NCBI RefSeq assembly: GCF_014779555.2
Contig: NZ_CP094357.1
Coordinates: forward strand, 1,922,001 to 1,986,000
Source of the DNA: Lysobacter capsici
GTDB lineage: Bacteria > Pseudomonadota > Gammaproteobacteria > Xanthomonadales > Xanthomonadaceae
Length of the DNA: 64,000 bases
Direction of reading: 5' to 3'
Part shown: positions 58,161 to 64,000 of the stretch, in pieces
Position numbering within the stretch: position 1 is the stretch's first letter
Layout of the letters: each line of letters opens with the position of its first letter
Notes under the pieces: model-generated
Databases searched by the model: none
Seen by the model: only the letters and a program-made list of their open reading frames with translations
Told to the model about the DNA's origin: nothing
Position numbers and translations under genes: made by a program

Positions 58161-58457
58161 GTGGATTACGGCGAGGGCTTGGCCTACGTCTTCTTCCTGG
58201 TTGAGGGCCTGTGTGTGCTGGGCGCCTTGTTGCTGGTCTGGCACCGGTTTCGTCCCTTGCCCCGATGGGCGGCCGCGTTGGGTATCGCGCGCTGGTTGAT
58301 CGTCGCGATCGGTGGATTGGCGGGCGGCTGGGTGATGTATCTGGCGATGACGGCCGTGGATTCATGGGCACGCTTGATGGCCTATGTCGCGGCCCTGACG
58401 TTTTCGCCGGCGATCGCCTCGGCGCTGGTCGCCCTTGCAGTCAGGCCGCGGCGCTGA
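58161..58457 (+). CDS. Small integral membrane protein, 98 aa
   Basis: GTG 58161 with GAGGAG 7 nt upstream. Three membrane helices (AYVFFLVEGLCVLGALLLVW; IARWLIVAIGGLAGGWVMYL; AALTFSPAIASALVALAV). No family recognised; an imperfect terminator follows at about 58509-58537. Confidence 0.7.
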   Translation: MDYGEGLAYVFFLVEGLCVLGALLLVWHRFRPLPRWAAALGIARWLIVAIGGLAGGWVMYLAMTAVDSWARLMAYVAALTFSPAIASALVALAVRPRR

Positions 58458-58508
58458 GGACGGCGTAGTCGATCGGCTGGTTTCGGCATGGCTCGGATTT
58501 ACACGACG

Positions 58509-58537
58509 AAAGGCCTGGCATCCGTCGGGCTTTTTTT
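58509..58537 (+). terminator. Possible terminator after the 98-aa membrane protein gene
   Basis: Imperfect GC stem (AAAGGCCTG / CGTCGGGC) followed by seven T. Confidence 0.5.
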
Positions 58538-58633
58538 ATGCGCCGGCGAAGGCCGGTCCTTCACGGATGTTGGCCGGTCGGCCCGACCTCGCGGCCGTCA
58601 GCGCGATCGCGGTGGCTTGGCTACCATGCGCGC

Positions 58634-59104
58634 ATGAAAAGCAGACTGATCGCCGTCGGCGAACGCGCGCCGCGCTGGGTCGCCGAGGGTTTCGGCGAGT
58701 ACCAGAAGCGTTTGTCGCATTGGTTGCCGCTGGAACTGGTCGAGATCGAACCGGGCCTGCGCGGCAAGGGCCGCGACGCGGTGCGCGCGACCCAGGACGA
58801 AGGCGCGCGCGTGCTCGCCGCGCTGCCGAAAAACGCTTGCGTGGTCGCGCTGGAAGGCCGTGGGCGCTTGTGGACCTCGGAACAGCTCGCGCAGCGTCTG
58901 GAGCATTGGCGCGGGCAGGGGCGCGACCTCGCGTTCCTGATCGGCGGACCGGAAGGGCACGCGCCCGAGGTGCTGGCGCGCGCCGATGAGCAATGGTCGC
59001 TGGGTCCGCTGACCTTGCCGCATATGTTGGTGCGGCTGGTGGCGGCGGAGCAGTTGTATCGGGCGGCGGCGTTGCTGGTGAATCATCCGTATCACCGGGC
59101 CTGA
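58634..59104 (+). CDS. rlmH: 23S rRNA (pseudouridine1915-N3) methyltransferase RlmH
   Basis: 156 residues, SPOUT methyltransferase; methylates pseudouridine 1915 in helix 69 of 23S rRNA using SAM. Family motifs: [32 protein letters not shown] (SAM knot) and the C-terminal [20 protein letters not shown] and HPYHRA. In related genomes it sits next to rsfS; here it is 22 kb away. Confidence 0.94.
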   Translation: MKSRLIAVGERAPRWVAEGFGEYQKRLSHWLPLELVEIEPGLRGKGRDAVRATQDEGARVLAALPKNACVVALEGRGRLWTSEQLAQRLEHWRGQGRDLAFLIGGPEGHAPEVLARADEQWSLGPLTLPHMLVRLVAAEQLYRAAALLVNHPYHRA

Positions 59105-59116
59105 GGGCTGGGGTTT

Positions 59117-59214
59117 GGGATTTGGGAATCGGGATTTGGGAATCGGGAATCGGGAGTCGGGAGTCGGGAATCGGGAATCGGGAGTTGGGAGTTGGGAGTT
59201 GGGAGTTGGGAGTC
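59117..59214. repeat. Heptanucleotide array, G-rich (GGGAATC / GGGAGTT), 14 units
   Basis: Fourteen contiguous 7-mers of the form GGGA[ATG]T[CT], sometimes GGGATTT, directly after rlmH. The regular GGG runs every 7 nt could form G-quadruplexes on the plus strand. Confidence 0.95.
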
Positions 59215-59238
59215 GGTTTGCCGAGTCTGTTTTTGCTC

Positions 59239-59326
59239 GTCATCCCCGCGAAGGCGGGGATCCAGGGCTTTATCCAGGCATGACTCTGAAGTCTCTGGAT
59301 CCCCGCTTTCGCGGGGATGACGAGCA
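59239..59326. repeat. Inverted pair of REP hairpins (CCCCGCGAAGGCGGGG type)
   Basis: CGTCATCCCCGCGAAGGCGG at 59239 and its inverse (CCGCTTTCGCGGGGATGACG) at about 59306-59326. Same family as 15156-15293. Confidence 0.88.
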
Positions 59327-59342
59327 AATGCGAGGATGCTTC

Positions 59343-59461
59343 GTCGTCGGTCGTCGGTCGTCCGTCATTCGTCATCCGTCATCCGTGATCTGTGATCTGT
59401 AATGCTTTATCGGTCATCGGTCATCGGTCATCGGTGATCGGTCATCCGTCATCCGTCATCT
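59343..59461. repeat. Heptanucleotide array (GTCATCG / GTCATCC), about 17 units
   Basis: Units GTCGTCG, GTCATCC, GTGATCT, GTCATCG and GTCATCT follow in 7-bp phase with one irregular unit. No coding sense. Confidence 0.92.
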
Positions 59462-59487
59462 GTTGATTGTTAGCTGCTAACTTTTCG

Positions 59488-59526
59488 TCATCAGGCATCA
59501 GGCATCAGGCATCAGGCATCAGGCAA
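59488..59526. repeat. Heptanucleotide array (CATCAGG), five units
   Basis: Five copies of CATCAGG followed by a degenerate AACACCAACAGCC repeated twice. The whole interval 59105-59704 is repeat DNA without a gene. Confidence 0.92.
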
Positions 59527-59647
59527 CACCAACAGCCAACACCAACAGCCCTACGCACCTTCGACTGTCATGCGAGAACACATCGTTGTCGCCGCGCTGC
59601 CGCAAACATCGACGCCCGATTCCCAATTCTCGATTCCCCATTCCCGA

Positions 59648-59686
59648 ACCAAAAAAAGCCCGGGCCAAGGCCCGGGCTTTTTGGTT
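59648..59686 (-). terminator. Terminator of the TonB gene
   Basis: AAAAAGCCCGGGCC-TT-GGCCCGGGCTTTTTTT on the minus strand. Confidence 0.92.
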
Positions 59687-59704
59687 CAACGCGCGAAAGA
59701 AACC

Positions 59705-60370
59705 TTACTGCTCCAGCTTGAACTCGATCGGCACGCGGCCGCGGGCCTGGACCGGCTGGCCGTTGCTCATCGCCGCCTGGAACTTCCAGCGCGACTTGAC
59801 CACCCGGATCGCGGCCTGGTCGAGCAGGCGATGGCCGCTGCTGCGCACCACGGTCACGTCGATCGGCTTGCCGTCGATGCCGACCAGGATCTCCAGTTCG
59901 ACCACGCCGGTGAGGTTTTCGCGCACCGCCTGCGGCGGGTAGGTCGGCGGCGGGCTGCTGAGCGCCTGCAGCGATGCGCCGGTGAGCACCTGCGGGCCGA
60001 CGTCGATCGACGGCGGAGTGAACGCGGCCACGGTGTCGGAGCCGAGCACGTCGCCGATCTGCGGGGTGTCGTTGACCACGATCGGCGGCGGTTCGACCGT
60101 CTGGGTCTGCTGGATCGTCGGCCGCGGCTTGGGATCGCGGACGACCTGCTGCACCGGCAGCGGCGGAGGCGGCGGCACGATGATCTTTTTCTCGGGTTTG
60201 ACCAGGATGACCTGGATGGCCTCGCTGATCGGTTCTTGAATCAGCCTGGGCGCGCTCAGCGGAACCAGCATCAACATCAGCATGGCCGCGTTGAAGGCGA
60301 TGGCGCCGGCGTTGGCGGCGATGCGGGTGCCGTCGAGCTGGGTGGAGTGGGAAGGGATCGCGCGAACCAT
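59705..60370 (-). CDS. TonB-like energy transducer
   Basis: 221 residues. One N-terminal membrane helix (AGAIAFNAAMLMLMLVPLS), Pro-rich periplasmic spanner (KIIVPPPPPLPVQQVV), and a C-terminal TonB domain (TYPPQAVRENLTGVVELEIL). It transmits proton-motive force to outer-membrane receptors. A strong ribosome site (AAGGAGG) precedes ATG 60370. No exbB/exbD nearby; xanthomonads carry many tonB paralogs. The exact receptor is unknown. Confidence 0.9.
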   Translation of the reverse strand: MVRAIPSHSTQLDGTRIAANAGAIAFNAAMLMLMLVPLSAPRLIQEPISEAIQVILVKPEKKIIVPPPPPLPVQQVVRDPKPRPTIQQTQTVEPPPIVVNDTPQIGDVLGSDTVAAFTPPSIDVGPQVLTGASLQALSSPPPTYPPQAVRENLTGVVELEILVGIDGKPIDVTVVRSSGHRLLDQAAIRVVKSRWKFQAAMSNGQPVQARGRVPIEFKLEQ

Positions 60371-60740
60371 GTGCTGCCTCCTTGGATTGTCTACACATCA
60401 CAGACAACGACTGGATACCGCCAACGGGGTCGAATCAGAAAGCGGTCTCGTGTCACAAAGTTGCGCCGGCGCGGGGCGGTAATGCAAGCGGTTCTCGTTT
60501 GCGACTTTGGTCGCTGGCGATACCCGGGCAATCGCCACGGCCGCTGGCATCGGCGCGGCGGCGATGCGGGATTTCGCCAGGGTTTTTCGAGAGTCGGCGG
60601 AGTGGGCGAGCCTCGCCGATGTGCAATCCGCATGTGGCGTATCGCTGAACGGATGGCAACGAAGCTCGCCTCGGCATGCGCTTGGCCACTTGCGCGAGCC
60701 CGACCGCCGCGATCGTTGCGGCGGTAACTTTCATCGCCCG
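60371..60740. other. TonB promoter region
   Basis: 370 bp without a supported gene, repeat or RNA. Confidence 0.5.
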
Positions 60741-60783
60741 GGCCACAAAAACGAAGACCCGCTTGCGCGGGTCTCGTCTTCGA
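60741..60783 (-). terminator. Terminator of the SIMPL operon
   Basis: On the minus strand: CGAAGACGAGACCCGC-GCAA-GCGGGTCTTCG followed by TTTTTG. Confidence 0.85.
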
Positions 60784-60810
60784 TCATCGATGGCGTCGTC
60801 CCCGGCGCGA

Positions 60811-60999
60811 CTATTCGCCGGCCGGGTCCTGATCGGCGCCGGGCTTGCGCTCCAGGCCGCCCTCGTCGGGATTGGGCGGTTTGCGCGGATGCGGCTGGCG
60901 CGCGTCGTCGGGGTCGCGCGGCTGCGGTTCCGGGTAGCCGGGGTTGCGCCCCGGCTTGGGGTCGGACGCCGGCGGCGTGGTCTTGTCGGGGCCGGCCAT
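60811..60999 (-). CDS. Small Pro-rich disordered protein, 62 aa
   Basis: Begins 2 nt after the SIMPL gene stop. The composition is dominated by Pro, Asp, Gly, Lys and Arg (MAGPDKTTPPASDPKPGRNP ... KPGADQDPAGE), with no signal peptide or helix; it is predicted to be intrinsically disordered. It sits between the SIMPL gene and a clear terminator, so it is inside the transcript. The ribosome site is weak. Function unknown. Confidence 0.55.
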   Translation of the reverse strand: MAGPDKTTPPASDPKPGRNPGYPEPQPRDPDDARQPHPRKPPNPDEGGLERKPGADQDPAGE

Positions 61000-61001
61000 G
61001 C

Positions 61002-61808
61002 TTACTTGCCCAGCTCGAACACCACGTCGAGGCTCATCGACAAGGTGTTTTCGCCCGGCGACACCGAGGTGTCGGCGGCGGCGCCGGCCTTCTCCATGCG
61101 CATGGCCATCATCGGCATCGGCATCGGCGGGGCGAAGCGGCCGCCTTCGCTGACGCTGACGATGCGGCGCACCTTCATGCCGAGGGTCTTGGCGTACATC
61201 TCGGCGCGGGCCTGGGCCTTCTCGATCGCGCCGCGGCGCGCTTCGTCGAAGGCGACGTCCTTTTCCTTGTCGTCGATGTCGAAGGTCGGGCCGTTGATCT
61301 GGTTGGCGCCGGTGGCGACCAGCGAATCGAGGATCTTGCCGAGCTTGGACAGATCGCGCACGACCAGGTTGACGTTGTTGTTGGCCTGGTAGCCGGTGAT
61401 CGCCGGCGGCTGGTTCTCGACGTAGCGGTACTGCGGGCTGAGGTTGATGCCGCTGGTCTGGATGTCGCGCTCGGCGATGCCGGCGGCCTTGATCGCGGCG
61501 ACGACCTTGGCCATCTGCTCGGCGTTCGCGCGCATCGCGGCGTTGGCGTCGGCCGCCTGGGTCACCACGCCGGTCGAGATCGTGGCGATGTTCGGGGTGC
61601 GCTTGGCGTCGGAGGTCGCCGATACCGACAGCAGGGTGCTGTCGTTGGCGACATAGCCGGACGGGGTCTGGGCGGAAGCGGTCATGGCGGTTGCGGCTCC
61701 GAAGGCGAGGGCGGCGGCGAGCGCCAGCGGGCGCAGCGAGTTGCGGATGGATGCGTTGCCGATGGAGCGGGAACGGGCAACGGTGTACGTGGACGACGAC
61801 CGGGTCAT
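61002..61808 (-). CDS. SIMPL (DUF541) domain exported protein
   Basis: 268 residues; signal peptide ([20 protein letters not shown]). SIMPL/DUF541 fold: [59 protein letters not shown]. In bacteria these periplasmic or secreted proteins form oligomers; some affect stress tolerance. ATG 61808 is preceded by AAGGAG 6 nt upstream. Divergent from maf. Confidence 0.9.
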   Translation of the reverse strand: MTRSSSTYTVARSRSIGNASIRNSLRPLALAAALAFGAATAMTASAQTPSGYVANDSTLLSVSATSDAKRTPNIATISTGVVTQAADANAAMRANAEQMAKVVAAIKAAGIAERDIQTSGINLSPQYRYVENQPPAITGYQANNNVNLVVRDLSKLGKILDSLVATGANQINGPTFDIDDKEKDVAFDEARRGAIEKAQARAEMYAKTLGMKVRRIVSVSEGGRFAPPMPMPMMAMRMEKAGAAADTSVSPGENTLSMSLDVVFELGK

Positions 61809-61932
61809 GTGCAACTCCTTGGTGGACGAGGCTAGGGTCTTGCTGAACAGGTTAACGAACCGTGATTCGGTGCGGGGTTTGCTCCAAATGGCGTGGGCTG
61901 GCGCTCAGTCAGCCCGGGTTATGCTTTTGCGC

Positions 61933-62502
61933 ATGCTCTATCTCGCCTCCCAGTCGCCGCGGCGACGCGAATTGCTCGGCCGCCTCGGCCTGGAATTCGG
62001 CCTGCTCGAACTCGATGTCCCCGAACACCGTCAGCCCGGCGAGCCGGCGTTCGACTATGTGCGCCGTGTCGCCCGCGAGAAGGCCGGCGCCGGCCTGCTC
62101 AAGGTCATGGGCAATCCCAACGCGGTGGTGCTGGGTTCGGACACCGAGGTCGTGCTCGACGATGAAGTGTTCGGCAAGCCGCGCGATCCGGCCGATGCCG
62201 CGGCCATGCTGCGGCGCCTGTCCGGGCGCACCCATCAGGTGATTTCGGCGGTCTCGCTGGTGTCGCCTTCGCGCGAAGCGCAGGCGGTGTCGATCTCGGA
62301 CGTGACGTTCGCCGAACTCGACGAGGCCACGATCGCGCGCTACGTCGCCAGCGGCGAACCCGACGGCAAGGCCGGCGCGTATGCGATCCAGGGCGGCGCG
62401 GAGGTGTTCGTGACCCGCCTGGCCGGCAGCTATTCCGGGGTGATGGGGCTGCCGCTGCACGAAACCGCGCGCCTGCTGCGCGAGTTCGGTTACGGCGCCT
62501 GA
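61933..62502 (+). CDS. maf: Maf-like nucleotide pyrophosphatase
   Basis: 189 residues. Hydrolyses dTTP/UTP or modified nucleotides to monophosphates. Motifs [42 protein letters not shown] and [17 protein letters not shown] 61933 fits the family; an in-frame ATG at 61921 would add four residues. rng follows on the same strand, as in other xanthomonads. Confidence 0.93.
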   Translation: MLYLASQSPRRRELLGRLGLEFGLLELDVPEHRQPGEPAFDYVRRVAREKAGAGLLKVMGNPNAVVLGSDTEVVLDDEVFGKPRDPADAAAMLRRLSGRTHQVISAVSLVSPSREAQAVSISDVTFAELDEATIARYVASGEPDGKAGAYAIQGGAEVFVTRLAGSYSGVMGLPLHETARLLREFGYGA

Positions 62503-62614
62503 CGGCACGGGCGCGGCGTGGGCGCCGTGCATGACAATACTTCGACGGCGTGGAACTTAAGGTGCCGCGCCCCCTTCCCATCCAGTACGTCTGACTTAGG
62601 ACCCGCGCCGCCTC

Positions 62615-64000
62615 ATGACTGAAGAGATCCTGGTCAACGTCACTCCGCGCGAAACCCGCGTCGCCGTCGTCGAGAACGGCATGCTGCAGGAACTGCACAT
62701 CGAGCGCGGCTGGCGCCGGGGCGTGGTCGGCAACATCTACAAGGGCAAGGTGCAGCGGGTGATGCCGGGCATGCAGGCGGCGTTCGTCGAGATCGGCCTG
62801 GAGCGCGCGGCGTTCCTGCACGCGGCCGACATCGTCAAGTTCAATCAGCTCAGCGAAGGCGAGGGCGAAGGCGATGCCGCGCCGCTGCCGCCGACCCCGA
62901 CTCGGCCGATCGCCGAACTGCTGCGCGAGGGCCAGGACATCATCGTGCAGGTGGTCAAGGACCCGATCGGCAGCAAGGGCGCGCGCCTGACCACCCAGCT
63001 CAGCATTCCCTCGCGCTATCTGGTGCTGCTGCCGCGCACCCGCGTGGTCGGGGTGTCGGCGCGGATCGAGGACGAGGCCGAACGCGCGCGTCTGAAGTCG
63101 CTGGTCACCACCCTGGCGCCGAGCGGCGACCATCACGGTTACATCGTGCGCACCAACGCCGAGGGCCAGCCCGAGGAAGCGCTGGCCGAGGACATCGGTT
63201 ACCTGAGCCGGGCCTGGGCCTTGATCGCCGAGAAGTCCGGCAGCTGCAAGGTCGGCGAGCGCGTCTACGAGGACCTGAGCCTGCCGCTGCGCGCGGTGCG
63301 CGACCTGATCCGCCGCGACGTGGAGAAGGTCAAGGTCGACTCGCGCGAGACCTGCGAACGCCTGCGCAGCTTCGCCGCCCAGTACATGCCGGGCCTGGCC
63401 GAGAAGATCGAGCACTACACCGGCGCGCGGCCGATCTTCGACCTGTACGGGGTCGAGGACGAGATCCAGCGCGCGCTCGACAAGGAGGTGCCGCTGAAGT
63501 CCGGCGGCTATCTGGTCATCGACCAGACCGAGGCGATGACGACCATCGACGTGAACACCGGTTCGTTCCTGGGTCAACGCAATCTGGAGGAAACCGTTTA
63601 CCGCACCAACCTCGAGGCGGCCCAGTCGGTCGCCCGGCAACTGCGGCTGCGCAACCTGGGCGGAATCATCATCATCGACTTCATCGACATGACCGACCAG
63701 GAGCACCGCCGGCAGGTGCTGCGCCAGTTGGAAAAGGCGTTGACCCGCGATCATGCCAAGACCACGGTGTACGAGTTCTCGCCGCTGGGTCTGGTCGAGA
63801 TGACCCGCAAGCGCACCACCGAGAGCCTGGAGCGCCAGCTCAGCGAGGCCTGCCACGAATGCGGCGGCCGCGGCACCTTGAAGACCCCGGAGACGGTGAC
63901 CTATGAAATCTTCCGCGACATCGTCCGCCAGGTGCGCCAGTTCGACGCCGCGCGCCTGCTGGTGATCGCCTCGCCGAAAGTGGTGGCGCGCATCACCGAC
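62615..64000 (+). CDS. rng: Ribonuclease G (3' partial)
   Basis: The first 462 residues are visible; the gene runs off the window (E. coli RNase G has 489). Endonuclease for 16S rRNA 5' maturation and mRNA decay. S1 domain with GNIYKGKVQRVMPGMQAAFV, catalytic region TTIDVNTGSF and GGIIIIDFIDM (Asp residues for magnesium), and zinc-link CHECGGRG. Starts MTEEILVNVTPRETRVAVVE, the standard N-terminus. Confidence 0.95.
   Translation, partial: MTEEILVNVTPRETRVAVVENGMLQELHIERGWRRGVVGNIYKGKVQRVMPGMQAAFVEIGLERAAFLHAADIVKFNQLSEGEGEGDAAPLPPTPTRPIAELLREGQDIIVQVVKDPIGSKGARLTTQLSIPSRYLVLLPRTRVVGVSARIEDEAERARLKSLVTTLAPSGDHHGYIVRTNAEGQPEEALAEDIGYLSRAWALIAEKSGSCKVGERVYEDLSLPLRAVRDLIRRDVEKVKVDSRETCERLRSFAAQYMPGLAEKIEHYTGARPIFDLYGVEDEIQRALDKEVPLKSGGYLVIDQTEAMTTIDVNTGSFLGQRNLEETVYRTNLEAAQSVARQLRLRNLGGIIIIDFIDMTDQEHRRQVLRQLEKALTRDHAKTTVYEFSPLGLVEMTRKRTTESLERQLSEACHECGGRGTLKTPETVTYEIFRDIVRQVRQFDAARLLVIASPKVVARITD

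Noticed and set aside
59105-59560. Possible CRISPR array
   Set aside because: Units are contiguous heptamers with no spacers, and no cas genes are nearby.

Overview
The window is high-GC chromosomal DNA that reads as a member of the Xanthomonadaceae, most likely Lysobacter or a close relative. I base this on gene order (tRNA-Leu/tig/clpP/clpX/lon/hupB/tRNA-Val/tRNA-Asp/ppiD; leuS/lptE/holA/nadD/rsfS; maf/rng), on a xanthomonad-type PpiD and leucyl-tRNA synthetase, and on intergenic DNA packed with REP-like palindromes. The genus is an inference; no 16S gene is present.

Layout. 0-2.1 kb: C-terminal part of an ABC-permease/M1-peptidase fusion. 2.1-6.1 kb: rhlE sits between two large quasi-palindromic repeat blocks that are inverted copies of each other. 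6.1-9.5 kb: a LysM-FecR protein overlapping a CHASE2-GGDEF diguanylate cyclase. 9.9-15.0 kb: a DUF885 peptidase-like protein, a PD40 propeller protein and a divergent LytS/LytTR two-component pair. 15.4-22.1 kb, minus strand: queuosine-precursor transporter, PQQ-type sugar dehydrogenase, DUF502 protein, a Ser/Thr kinase fused to an FGE-sulfatase-like domain, a DUF4442 protein and CnoX. 22.3-27.8 kb: small exported proteins, an amidohydrolase and orphans. 28.0-29.7 kb: a CHASE3-GAF-GGEEF cyclase. 30-36.7 kb: leuS, GST, lptE, holA, nadD, rsfS. 36.9-38.3 kb: a BI-1 protein and the tRNA cluster Pro-Arg-His-Lys.

38.29-43.02 kb is a 4.7-kb genomic island integrated in the 3' end of tRNA-Lys, bounded by a 56-bp perfect direct repeat. 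It holds a frameshifted integrase, a phage-protein remnant, two minus-strand orphans and three tandem paralogous membrane-anchored proteins sharing a strong signature (AHxxWxxREWKxxRxxxLE, then YFPEL). This is the best candidate here for an undescribed system.

43.2-47.5 kb: small orphans, an SRPBCC protein, an inverted pair of paralogous exported peptides and prolyl iminopeptidase. 47.4-58.0 kb: the protein quality-control cluster. 58.1-64 kb: a small membrane protein, rlmH, heptanucleotide repeat arrays, a TonB-like transducer, a SIMPL protein, maf and the start of rng (cut by the window end).

The genes share themes of proteostasis (trigger factor, ClpXP, Lon, HU, PpiD, CnoX), c-di-GMP signalling (two cyclases with RxxD inhibitory sites), envelope functions (LptE, TonB, M1 and DUF885 peptidases) and translation/RNA (LeuS, RsfS, RlmH, RNase G, RhlE, eight tRNAs).
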